Source of the DNA: an uncultured bacterium | Lineage (GTDB): Bacteria > Verrucomicrobiota > Lentisphaeria > Victivallales > UBA1829 | Direction: 5' to 3' | DNA length: 22,449 nucleotides | Assembly (NCBI GenBank): GCA_900548385.1 | Contig: URKJ01000056.1 | Coordinates: 1-22,449 of the forward strand | Part shown: positions 15,049 to 22,449 of the stretch, in pieces | Layout: each line of letters opens with the position of its first letter | Numbering within the stretch: the stretch's first letter is position 1 | Notes under the pieces: model-generated | Database searches by the model: none | Told to the model about the DNA's origin: nothing | What the model saw: the letters and a program-made list of their open reading frames with translations, nothing else | Translations under genes and position numbers: made by a program

Positions 15049-16191
15049 TTACTCGTCTTTTCCGGCAGAAAGGATGTCCATGAGTTTTTTATTGGCTTCT
15101 TCGAGGTTCTCTTTGTCCATCGCTTCCGGCTCCGGTTTCTCCTCCACAGCTTTTTCCTCCGTTTCCAGACTCGTCAGCCGTTCCGTGTCGATTTTCGGAG
15201 CTTCGGAAATCTCCGGTTTCGGCGGTTCGGGAGTCTTCAAACCGGCGAGTATCTCAAGTTTCTCTTTTGCATCGACGGCATCGCCGGAGAGGTATTCCGC
15301 GATTTCACCGCCTGAAGTCGCGCCGGAAGTCTCCACACTTTCACGTTTCGCCTTGTTGACGACGTCAAGGAAGAAGTCTTCCAGACTCATGTGCGGATGG
15401 TCGACCGTATAGGAACCGCCGTGCAGGTTCTGTTTGATGATGGAAACAATCTGCTCCATCGCCGCTTCGGGAAGATCCGGCATGGTGATGCGGCTGGAAC
15501 CTTTGACGGTCAGGAGCTCGTTGATCGGTCCCTGAGCGCGGATTTTGCCGCCGTAAAGAATGATCACGCGGTCGCAGACATCTTCCACGTCGCCGAGCAG
15601 ATGACTGGTGACGATCACCGTCTTGCCGCGTTTTTTCAGCAGACGGATCAGGTCCTTGACCTCTTTGCAGCCGATCGGGTCAAGTCCGGACGTCGGTTCG
15701 TCAAGGATCAGAAACGAAGGGTCGTTGATCATCGCCTGAGCGAGCCCGATACGGCGCGCCATGCCCTTGGAGAATTCGCCGACCTGACGGTTGCGGGCAT
15801 GGGCGAGTCCGACCATGTCGAGCAGCTGCTCCGTGCGGAGACGGCGCTCTTCCGCGGAAAGGTTGAAAAGAGAAGCGAAGAAATCAAGCGTCTCCGCCGC
15901 CGTGAGGTACTTGTAAAGATACGTCTCTTCCGGCAGATAGCCGATCATCTTTTTGGTATCGACGTCGCGCGGGGACCTTCCGAACACGGTAAGACGGCCG
16001 CCGGTCGGATAAAGCAGTCCGAGCAGCATTTTCACCGTGGTGGATTTCCCGGATCCGTTCGGACCGAGAAGGCCGAGCACCTCCCCTTCCCGCACTTCAA
16101 AATCAATATCGTTCACCGCCTTCGCTTTCGGCCGGTTCCAGAAATCCCGGAACTCCTTGGTAAGTCCGACCGCTTCCACAACGTTTCCCAT
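15049..16191 (-). CDS. ABC transporter ATP-binding protein with charged C-terminal extension
   Basis: A 380-residue ABC ATPase. Walker A GPNGSGKST is at residues 43-51, the signature FSKGMARRI at 140-148, Walker B FLILDEPTSGLDP at 160-172 and the switch His197 in VTSHLL. The Q-loop position reads YLPEE, common in ABC-2 exporter ATPases. The normal domain ends with SLEDFFLDVV near residue 278. The last 102 residues are a Pro/Glu/Lys-rich, probably disordered tail closing in a helical EEANKKLMDILSAG. The ATG at 16191 is preferred because AGGAGAG precedes it; an in-frame TTG at 16212 lacks support. It sits 24 bases after the P-type ATPase and 16 before the permease. The tail may dock onto another operon product. 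Confidence 0.9.
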   Translation of the reverse strand: MGNVVEAVGLTKEFRDFWNRPKAKAVNDIDFEVREGEVLGLLGPNGSGKSTTVKMLLGLLYPTGGRLTVFGRSPRDVDTKKMIGYLPEETYLYKYLTAAETLDFFASLFNLSAEERRLRTEQLLDMVGLAHARNRQVGEFSKGMARRIGLAQAMINDPSFLILDEPTSGLDPIGCKEVKDLIRLLKKRGKTVIVTSHLLGDVEDVCDRVIILYGGKIRAQGPINELLTVKGSSRITMPDLPEAAMEQIVSIIKQNLHGGSYTVDHPHMSLEDFFLDVVNKAKRESVETSGATSGGEIAEYLSGDAVDAKEKLEILAGLKTPEPPKPEISEAPKIDTERLTSLETEEKAVEEKPEPEAMDKENLEEANKKLMDILSAGKDE

Positions 16192-16215
16192 CTCAACTCT
16201 CCTGACTTGCAAAAG

Positions 16216-18174
16216 TTACTGTTTCGCGGTGTTTTCCGCGCGGGTGATCTCCTCGCCGGTTCTCACCAGACGCGCACTGTTGAAAATGACGATCAGCGTA
16301 CTGAGAGTATGCAGAACGGCAGCAAGAATCGGACTCATCTGTCCGAATACCGACAGAATAATACCGCAGATCACAAAGAACATGCCGAACACAAGATTCT
16401 GATTGATCACCGACGCCGATTTCTTCGACAGCGTGATCAACAGGGGAATCCGGCGCAGATCGTTGGTCATCAGTGCGATCGAGGCACTGTTGATCGCAAT
16501 ATCGCTTCCGATGGCTCCCATCGCAATGCTGAGGTCGGAAGCGGCAAGCGCCGGCGCGTCATTCACGCCGTCACCGACGAACGCCACAATATCGGCTTTC
16601 TTCGCCTGTTCCACATATTCTACTTTTCCCTGCGGCAGACAGTCTCCGCGGAAATCATCGATACCGATTTTACCTGCCACCATCGTGGCAACCGCGGTAC
16701 GGTCTCCGGTAACCATCGCACACTGGCGGATGCCCTCGGCTTTCAGCTCCTTGACCATCTGTGCGGCTTCCGGACGGATCTGATCGCGGAAACCGATCCA
16801 GCCAAGCGCCTTGCCGTTGCGGACAACCACAACCACACTCATGCCTTCGACTTCGCTTTCATCGTGCGGAAGAGCGATCCCCTGCGACTGAATCCATGCG
16901 GGACGTCCCACAATGCATTTGACGCCGCCGATCAGAGCTTCCACGCCTTTGCCGGGCAGTTCCTCATACGAATCACCCTTTGCCGGAGAAACTCCGACCT
17001 CTTTGGCGAGACGCTGAAGAGCGAGCGCCGTCGGGTGATTACTGGCGATTTCCACGGAAACCGCCGTCAGCAGCAGTTCCGCCGGTTCCACACCGTTCAC
17101 CGGTTTCAGACGGGCTACTTCCAGTTCCCCTTTCGTCAGGGTTCCGGTCTTGTCAAATACAAAGCTCTTCACCTTGGAAGCAAGTTCAAGGTGTGCGACA
17201 TTCTTGATCAGGATACCCAGACGCGCTGCGGCGGCGATCGCGGCGACCACTGCGGTCGGAGTCGCAAGAACCACGGCACAGGGACACGCAATCACCATCA
17301 GGGTGATCACGCGGTTCATGTCACCGTCGGAGAACCACCAGGTCAGAGCGGCAAGCATAAGAATCGTCGGCGTATAGAAACCGGCGTATTTGTCGATGAT
17401 GCGCACCATCGGCGTCTTGCTGGTCTCGGCGGCAAGAATCATCTCCTTGACCTTGCCGAGCGTCGTATCGTTGCCGACCTTCGTCACCTTGACGTCGATC
17501 GCACCGGACAGGTTCATGGTTCCGGCATAAACTTCATCGCCGATCCCCTTGTCCACGGGAAGCGACTCTCCGGTAATCGAAGCCTGATTGACGGCACTCT
17601 GGCCTTTGACAATCTGACCGTCAATCGGGAAATTCTCACCGGGACGGACGTTGATAATATCGCCAAGCTGAAGATCCAGCACTTCGGTCTCCACAAATTC
17701 ACCGTCGGCAAGTTTGCGTGCGGTATGCGGAGTCAGACGGATCAGGTCTTCAATCGAGCGCTGGGCGCCCGATGCGGTACGGGTTTCAATGATGATCGTG
17801 ATCAGCAGGAAAAACGCGATGATGCCCGCCTCCCGGAACACGCCGCCCGCAAACGATGCGAGCAGAGCCATCGCGACCAGTTCGTTCATATAAACGCGTC
17901 CGGCGCAGAGGTCCTTGATCGCCACCCAGACAATGGGCAGAGCAAGAACGATCGCACCGAGCACGGCACTGAGTTCGGAAGCGAATTCCTGATTCGGGAA
18001 GAACCATTCCAGCAGGAAAGAGTTCAGAATCAGAAAACCGCCGGCGACAGCGAATCCGGCCCGGCCCATCGAACGGGAGTGCCCGACGCCCTCGCCCATA
18101 GGCTGTCCGCAAACGCAGATTGAAGCATCCTCGTGATGATGCTCATGGTGGTCATGTCCGCAGCAGCAGCTCAT
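16216..18174 (-). CDS. Heavy-metal translocating P1B-type ATPase
   Basis: A 652-residue pump that uses ATP to move a transition metal across the inner membrane. Visible motifs: actuator TGES (201-204), membrane metal site CPC (297-299), phosphorylated Asp341 in DKTGT, the P1B-specific His380-Pro381 and hinge GDGVND (534-539). There is no N-terminal HMA domain with GMTCxxC. Instead the first 25 residues are MSCCCGHDHHEHHHED followed by CVCGQPMG, a Cys/His-rich metal-binding tail. TM8 reads LAAVLHTLSTLIVIFNSARL (His622). It has neither the Asp of ZntA-type Zn/Cd pumps nor the MSxSS of Cu pumps, and is nearer the HEG(G/S)T type. The metal is therefore uncertain. The start overlaps the upstream SPFH gene by 4 bases, behind a very strong AGAGGAGG. 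Confidence 0.93.
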   Translation of the reverse strand: MSCCCGHDHHEHHHEDASICVCGQPMGEGVGHSRSMGRAGFAVAGGFLILNSFLLEWFFPNQEFASELSAVLGAIVLALPIVWVAIKDLCAGRVYMNELVAMALLASFAGGVFREAGIIAFFLLITIIIETRTASGAQRSIEDLIRLTPHTARKLADGEFVETEVLDLQLGDIINVRPGENFPIDGQIVKGQSAVNQASITGESLPVDKGIGDEVYAGTMNLSGAIDVKVTKVGNDTTLGKVKEMILAAETSKTPMVRIIDKYAGFYTPTILMLAALTWWFSDGDMNRVITLMVIACPCAVVLATPTAVVAAIAAAARLGILIKNVAHLELASKVKSFVFDKTGTLTKGELEVARLKPVNGVEPAELLLTAVSVEIASNHPTALALQRLAKEVGVSPAKGDSYEELPGKGVEALIGGVKCIVGRPAWIQSQGIALPHDESEVEGMSVVVVVRNGKALGWIGFRDQIRPEAAQMVKELKAEGIRQCAMVTGDRTAVATMVAGKIGIDDFRGDCLPQGKVEYVEQAKKADIVAFVGDGVNDAPALAASDLSIAMGAIGSDIAINSASIALMTNDLRRIPLLITLSKKSASVINQNLVFGMFFVICGIILSVFGQMSPILAAVLHTLSTLIVIFNSARLVRTGEEITRAENTAKQ

Positions 18175-19352
18175 TTGCTTTCCTCCTCTTTCTTCTCTTC
18201 AGCTTCTTTCTTTTCTTTCGAGGTCAGCGGCTCCGGATTCAGCTTGAGACGGATTTCCTGACGGCCATTGCCGAGAGAGTTGACAATGAATTTATCTTTC
18301 ACGTTCGCCATGGCATCAGCCATCACCTGCGAAAACAGCGTAACGGTTACGGTCTCCGGACTCTTTCTGTATTCCGCAAGAATGCTCCGGAAATATCCGG
18401 CATCCGCCTCAACTTCGGAAACGATACGCTTCTTGTAGCTGTCCGCTTCGGAAATAATGCGGACGGAATCGGACTCCGCAAGGGCGAGCTGTTCCGTTTT
18501 ATAGGCCTCCGCTTTCTGAATGGCGGCATTGCTCTGCTGCTGGGCGTGGAGCACGTTGTCAAACGCATTGATCGTCTGCGGCGGCGGACTCTTCAATTCC
18601 AAATCCACACGCAGGACTTCCACACCGATCCGCAGATCAGCAACGCGTCTGGCAACCATCGTCTCAACCTCTTTCATATAACGGAAAGCACTGTTGTTGT
18701 TGTTATAGAGAATGGCATCGACCGTCCATCCCGCCGTCACCCGGAGAACGCAGTCATCAAGGATCGCCTTGAGCAGAGTCTGCGGACCGCGGGTCCCGCG
18801 GCTTTCCCCGTCGGGACCGGAGAACGGTTCATCCATTTTTTCCGGATTGGCGGGAGTCAGACAGGTTTTATAGTAGACTTCCGGATCGACCACGCGAGCG
18901 GTCATCTTCCAATCCGTGTGAACAATACAGGTGTCGCCGGTGATCAGATAACCGTCAATGCCCGGTTTGAGTGAATCGGGCGCACCGTTCGCCATTGCTT
19001 CCTTGCGGTTCGTGATCAGAGCCTTGTTCGCGGGCATGAACGACGACGTGTCGATGCTGAACGGACTGGTCTTGACCTTCACGGTCTGGCTGACCGGATA
19101 AGGAAATACCCAATGCCAGCTTTCCGTGCAGACTTTCTGGAACTTTCCGAACCGGAACGTCAGCACGGCGGTATCCGGTTGGACGGTGAAGAAACCGCTG
19201 AATATGAAGAACCATACCAGCAGTACGGCGATCGCCACGATCAGCAGTGAAAACACCGCCTTGAGGCTTTTGTTCAGCGTTTCGAAACCGGAGGAAAACG
19301 CACTGTTCTCCGCGGCCCGCTCCGCTTTGATTCTTGTTTCAAGATCCTGCAT
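18171..19352 (-). CDS. SPFH/Band 7 protein, second HflK-like paralogue
   Basis: A 393-residue SPFH (stomatin/prohibitin/flotillin/HflK-C) protein. Its layout is a short cytoplasmic N-terminus, one membrane segment (31-52), the SPFH core (from TVQPDTAVLTFRFGKF to about residue 260, including the HflK-like GYLITGDTCIVHTDWKMTARV) and a coiled coil rich in Ala/Glu (AIQKAEAYKTEQLALAES, then SEADSYKKRIVSEVEA). It ends in a Lys/Glu tail (KEKKEAEEKKEEESK). HflK/HflC proteins form cage-like assemblies around the FtsH protease. Core inserts such as MDEPFSGPDGESRGTRGP (around 170-190) are not typical. It is 18 bases downstream of hflC and overlaps the metal ATPase by 4 bases, so the ATPase may work in the SPFH membrane domain. 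It is not necessarily the functional HflK. Confidence 0.85.
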   Translation of the reverse strand: MQDLETRIKAERAAENSAFSSGFETLNKSLKAVFSLLIVAIAVLLVWFFIFSGFFTVQPDTAVLTFRFGKFQKVCTESWHWVFPYPVSQTVKVKTSPFSIDTSSFMPANKALITNRKEAMANGAPDSLKPGIDGYLITGDTCIVHTDWKMTARVVDPEVYYKTCLTPANPEKMDEPFSGPDGESRGTRGPQTLLKAILDDCVLRVTAGWTVDAILYNNNNSAFRYMKEVETMVARRVADLRIGVEVLRVDLELKSPPPQTINAFDNVLHAQQQSNAAIQKAEAYKTEQLALAESDSVRIISEADSYKKRIVSEVEADAGYFRSILAEYRKSPETVTVTLFSQVMADAMANVKDKFIVNSLGNGRQEIRLKLNPEPLTSKEKKEAEEKKEEESK

Positions 19353-19370
19353 AGTGTTTCCGCTCCGTTA

Positions 19371-20306
19371 TCAGTTCTTTTTCGCCGGTTTTTCGAGCGA
19401 GACGCCGCCGTATTTCAGGATGTCGAACGGCGCGGAGTTGGTATCGAGAACAAGAGTCGTGCGGTTGCCCATCAGGCGCTTCATGGATTCCAGCTTTCTC
19501 AGGAAAACTGCAAGTTCGGGATTTTCCGCAAAGACCGCAAGATGTTTCGCCGCGGCGGCGTCGCCTTCCGCCCGCAGAGCCGTCGCCTTGGCTTCCGCCT
19601 GGGTCAGCGCGTTCCGCTTTGCGGTATCGGCTTCGGTCATGATCTTGCGGGACCGGACATTGCCTTCCTCTTTGTATTTGGCGGCCGCGGCGTCGCGTTC
19701 CTGAATCATGCGTTCGGCAATCGCTTTCGCCGGGGTTTCGGGAACGCCGATCGTCTTGATGTTTGCAGCGATGACTTCAAGTCCGTAGAGTTCTTTCACT
19801 TTCGGCGCGATCAGTTCCAGCATCTCTTTTTCCATTTGGGCGATCATGATCTTTTTCGGATCGGAGTTGACCAGCTGATTCAGATCGTATTTGCCGATGA
19901 CGGCGCTCTTGACCGTTCTCATCAGACTGGCAAGATCGTCCTCCGCGGCAGCGATGCTTCCCCCGGAAGTCTGGAATTTCACGAGATCCTTGATGCGGTA
20001 GACCGTATAGATGCCGGCGGTGATGTTCTTGCCGTCGGCGGTACGGATTTCCTCCAGCTTGCCGATGTTGCCGTCATAACAGCGGAGACGGATGTCATAT
20101 TTTACGATTTTCTGAATGGGGAGCGGCCAGCGGAAATGAAGTCCGGGCCCTTTCTCTCCGGTGATCTTATTGAACGTCAGAACAACCGCGCGTTCCGTTT
20201 CATTGACCTGATAGGAAAAGATCGCGGTTCCGAAAATTGCCACGACAACAATGCCGAGGAGGAAAATCGGAATATTGATCCCGTGTCCTTTGTGTGAATC
20301 TGCCAT
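19371..20306 (-). CDS. hflC: HflC-like SPFH protein (FtsH modulator family)
   Basis: A 311-residue SPFH protein with the HflC layout. One membrane segment lies at about 12-32 (IFLLGIVVVAIFGTAIFSY). The SPFH domain carries VNETERAVVLTFNKITGEKGPGLHFRWP (written here as an overall feature of residues 35-61) and a YDIRLRCYDG segment like the RIDxR element of HflC. The coiled coil from about residue 215 holds ERDAAAAKYKEEGNVRSRKI. The C-terminal part MKRLMGNRTTLVLDTNSAPF matches the HflC ending, where the chain places a beta strand before the tail. E. coli HflC has 334 residues. It has a strong AAGGAG site, is 31 bases after the large HflK-like gene and 18 before the second. It likely co-assembles with one or both. 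Confidence 0.88.
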   Translation of the reverse strand: MADSHKGHGINIPIFLLGIVVVAIFGTAIFSYQVNETERAVVLTFNKITGEKGPGLHFRWPLPIQKIVKYDIRLRCYDGNIGKLEEIRTADGKNITAGIYTVYRIKDLVKFQTSGGSIAAAEDDLASLMRTVKSAVIGKYDLNQLVNSDPKKIMIAQMEKEMLELIAPKVKELYGLEVIAANIKTIGVPETPAKAIAERMIQERDAAAAKYKEEGNVRSRKIMTEADTAKRNALTQAEAKATALRAEGDAAAAKHLAVFAENPELAVFLRKLESMKRLMGNRTTLVLDTNSAPFDILKYGGVSLEKPAKKN

Positions 20307-20337
20307 TTATATTTCTCCTTAATTTTTATATTATTTT

Positions 20338-22257
20338 TTACTTTAAATCGCCAAGATCGGTATCGGTCAGATCGGTGCGGGGCTTCTCCTCCGCGTTCAG
20401 CTCAATGATCTGATAGGGAAGCGACGCGGAAACGATGTATTTCCGCAACGGGGCACCGTCCACCTCAAGGAAATCAAGATAGGTGCGCAGTTTGAACATT
20501 TCCGGCATCTGCCGGTAGGCGGTCAGCTGACTGGCAAACCGGCGGGCTTCCGCGCTGGAAACATTGGTGACTTTATATTTGTAGGCTTCCGCCTGCTGCA
20601 CAAGTTCGATGGTCTCAATCTCGGACGCCGCAAGCGTCTTCGTCTTGTAAGCCTCCGCCTTGATGACAGCGGTCGCCATTTCCTCTTCCGCGACAAAAAC
20701 TTTCTGGAACGCGGGCGCAACGTCCTGGAGCGGCGGGTGCGTATCCAGCAGATCGACGTTCAGAATCGTGATGCCGAGTCCGCGCTGATTCACCGCCTGC
20801 TGGATCTGCTGATGCAGTTTGCGGGTAATCTCAAGCCTGCCCGTGGAAAGGTCGTTCATGAAGTCGGTGCTGGCAAAATAGATCGTAGCCTGGCGGGTTC
20901 CGATATCGTGTACATACTGTTTCAAATCCTTGAATTTGAATGCATAATCCAGAATCCGGTCGGCGTTGACTTTGAACGAGACGGGCAGAGAGGCGTTGAG
21001 CATGGAAACCGCGCCGCTGATGTCGCCGCCCGCATCCTGATTGGCAACAAGGAACGGATTTTCCCCTGTTCCGTGTTCATTGTTCCAAAGAATCGTCCGC
21101 AGGGATTTTCCCGCTTCGTTTCTGGCTTTGAGAACCGCACCGATCGTCACAGTCTGCGGTTTGTCAATGGCGATCCGTTCGATCGCATCGCAGGGCCACG
21201 GAAGTTTCAGATAAACTCCCGGCTGAAGCGGCTTCTCCGAAACAAGTCTGCCGAACCGGGTCTTGAGTCCGAGCTCACCGGGTCCGACCTCCGCCACACA
21301 GGTGAAGAGCCAGAGGATCAGGAGCCACGCGCCAAGCGCGGGAATCGCAACCTTGCAGAACATCTGATAAAGCGATGTTCCGGAAATTTTGAATCCGAAC
21401 TGATAATCCAGGGCATCCGTAATATTTTTGGCAACGCTGCCCGGCTCAATGAACAGAGCCAGCAGGCGGCTTTCATGAACCGGACGATCCTCTTTCTGCG
21501 TTCTCGGACGGTAAAATTCCGTAATAAAGACAAACAGCTGTTCCGCCGCGATCACCGCGATCACCGCAAACGCGATCTTGGCAAACGGAAGTTCCAGTCC
21601 CGCATTCTCCCAGCGGAGAGCAACCGACGGAACCAGAGCGAGCAGGAAGATCACCGATCCGGCAACCATCCACGCACCAACCGGACGGAGCCAGCGGAAT
21701 TCCGCGATCCGGGACTGTCCGGCGAGAAATGCACCGAAAAACAGCGAGCAGACCGCGATCACCACACAGACGAACGAAACCGCAACCGGTTCTTTCGGCA
21801 GGGCGGGGCCCGCCTCTCCGAACGTTCCGCCGATCCGCCATGCAACCCAAAGTCCGAGAACCATCAGCAGAAAAGCGAGAAGAGCAAAAACAGACGGAGC
21901 ATATTTCGCATAGTTGCGGAACGTTCTGCCCGCGGTAAAGCGGACATCTTCCGAAACATCAAGGATGCTTGTCGTGTTTTCCTTGCGTTTTTTCAGAAGT
22001 TCCTTTTCATATTCCTCTTCCGAAGCGTTTCCGGCAAGCATGCCGTAAACGGCGGCGGCGACCGCGAAAAGAGCGGCAACCGCAAACGGGATCGTACCGA
22101 GCCCGAATGCGCCATACCCCGCCCAGTCATAGACGCCGCCGGTAAAACCGGCCAGCAATGCCACCGCCAGCGAATAGACCGCCGCAAAGACCGCCAGCTT
22201 CATGGCGAGCCCTGAGCGTCTGCTGCTCACGGAATAGTTCATGGTTTCCATTGTCAT
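20338..22257 (-). CDS. hflK: HflK-like SPFH protein with extra six-segment N-terminal membrane domain
   Basis: A 639-residue protein about 200 residues longer than usual HflK. Residues 20-45, 50-76, 120-140, 158-179, 193-213 and 225-246 are hydrophobic, giving six extra membrane segments. A charged cytoplasmic loop (EEEYEKELLKKRKE) lies between the second and third. A seventh segment (307-325) is the normal HflK anchor, followed by the SPFH core (VGPGELGLKTRFGRL, LQPGVYLKLPWP) and the HflK hallmark QRGLGITILNVDLLDTHPP. The coiled coil has EEEMATAVIKAEAYKTK. The chain ends in an acidic tail. It heads the operon. ATGs at 22257, 22251 and 22242 are all possible; AGAGG is well spaced only for the second. 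The next 140 bases upstream contain a leader hairpin and then adapter. Confidence 0.85.
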   Translation of the reverse strand: MTMETMNYSVSSRRSGLAMKLAVFAAVYSLAVALLAGFTGGVYDWAGYGAFGLGTIPFAVAALFAVAAAVYGMLAGNASEEEYEKELLKKRKENTTSILDVSEDVRFTAGRTFRNYAKYAPSVFALLAFLLMVLGLWVAWRIGGTFGEAGPALPKEPVAVSFVCVVIAVCSLFFGAFLAGQSRIAEFRWLRPVGAWMVAGSVIFLLALVPSVALRWENAGLELPFAKIAFAVIAVIAAEQLFVFITEFYRPRTQKEDRPVHESRLLALFIEPGSVAKNITDALDYQFGFKISGTSLYQMFCKVAIPALGAWLLILWLFTCVAEVGPGELGLKTRFGRLVSEKPLQPGVYLKLPWPCDAIERIAIDKPQTVTIGAVLKARNEAGKSLRTILWNNEHGTGENPFLVANQDAGGDISGAVSMLNASLPVSFKVNADRILDYAFKFKDLKQYVHDIGTRQATIYFASTDFMNDLSTGRLEITRKLHQQIQQAVNQRGLGITILNVDLLDTHPPLQDVAPAFQKVFVAEEEMATAVIKAEAYKTKTLAASEIETIELVQQAEAYKYKVTNVSSAEARRFASQLTAYRQMPEMFKLRTYLDFLEVDGAPLRKYIVSASLPYQIIELNAEEKPRTDLTDTDLGDLK

Positions 22258-22283
22258 CCTCTGTCTACCCTTCCCTTTCTGCG

Positions 22284-22313
22284 TTTTCCGTTTCCGGCAC
22301 GGAAACCGGAAAA
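22284..22313 (-). promoter_or_regulatory. Leader hairpin upstream of the SPFH operon
   Basis: TTTTCC plus GTTTCCG (22284-22296) pairs with CGGAAAC plus GGAAAA (22300-22313), giving 13 base pairs with one bulged base (22307) and a 3-base loop. It lies 27 bases upstream of the first start codon, so it would be in the mRNA leader. There is no U tract after it on the operon strand. It could affect mRNA stability or ribosome access. I could not find a convincing promoter in the remaining 85 bases before the adapter. Confidence 0.55.
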
Positions 22314-22397
22314 ACCTTTTGTTATGTTTAATATTTCTTAATCGTCCATATCTCTTTGAAAGACCGTCATTTCCATATCGGAAACACGATATACCAC

Positions 22398-22449
22398 CTG
22401 TCTCTTATACACATCTCCGAGCCCACGCGACGGAGCTACATCTCGTATG
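22398..22449 (+). other. Illumina Nextera adapter/index read-through (not genomic)
   Basis: CTGTCTCTTATACACATCT (22398-22416) is the Tn5 mosaic end used in Nextera libraries. CCGAGCCCACGCGAC (22417-22431) is the read-2 adapter with one mismatch (C for A at 22428). GGAGCTAC (22432-22439) fits an 8-base i7 index, and ATCTCGTATG (22440-22449) is the start of the P7 end. The order mosaic end, adapter, index, P7 leaves little doubt. Real sequence ends at about 22397. Confidence 0.98.

Noticed and set aside
16192..16212. A TTG start 7 codons upstream for the ABC ATPase
   Set aside because: The ATG at 16191 has AGGAGAG at proper distance and begins at the usual distance before the first strand of the domain.
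15391..18123. A 910-codon plus-strand open frame opposite the metal ATPase and ABC ATPase
   Set aside because: It is antisense to two genes with complete motifs; its His/Arg-rich sequence is the usual shadow of G/C-biased codons.
20737..22215. A 492-codon plus-strand open frame opposite the large HflK-like gene
   Set aside because: Antisense shadow of a gene with clear SPFH motifs; the protein is low-complexity and rich in Arg and Asn.
22398..22416. A Tn5/IS50 mosaic end, suggesting a transposon insertion
   Set aside because: It is followed immediately by the Nextera adapter, an 8-base index and the P7 start, so it comes from library preparation.

Overview
The window looks like one complete short-read contig from a Gram-negative, moderately GC-rich bacterium (mid-50s % by eye). 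An ArnT-family lipid A glycosyltransferase, HflK/HflC-type proteins, a secreted small esterase and a DUF4091/GH123-like glycosidase fit a member of the PVC group. A gut-type Lentisphaerota/Victivallales relative is my best guess from gene content and style; no marker gene confirms it. The last 52 bases (22398-22449) are not genomic: they read as an Illumina Nextera adapter with index, so real sequence stops near 22397. No rRNA, tRNA, CRISPR array or insertion sequence was seen.

Left third (1-9327). A strong minus-strand promoter at 26-53 points off the left edge. Then come a MATE efflux pump, a secreted alpha/beta-hydrolase esterase, and an ArnT-like transferase on the minus strand. Next is a plus-strand catabolic-looking block: an MFS transporter overlapping a ROK-type regulator by 32 bases, followed behind a separate promoter by an iron-dependent alcohol dehydrogenase and a glycerate kinase joined by an ATGA overlap. 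The block suggests import of a small sugar or acid, redox conversion and phosphorylation into glycolysis. The substrate cannot be read from sequence.

Middle (9322-11952, minus strand). An AraC regulator with a cupin-like sensor domain lies just upstream of a DUF4091 glycosidase-like gene that has a well-formed promoter (TTGAAA, 17, TATACT). They look like a regulator and its target.

Right half (11989-22257, minus strand). Seven genes are packed with gaps of 5-31 bases or a 4-base overlap. In transcription order they are: a 639-residue HflK-like SPFH protein fused to six extra N-terminal membrane segments, an HflC-like protein, a second HflK-like protein, a P1B-type heavy-metal ATPase with no HMA domain, an ABC ATPase with a charged 100-residue tail, an ABC-2 permease with a 200-residue soluble insert, and a membrane-anchored repeat protein. 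This cluster of a three-member SPFH scaffold, a metal pump and an ABC exporter is the most unusual feature of the window. Promoters of the form TTGnnn, 16 bases, TATATT recur at four places in the left third.
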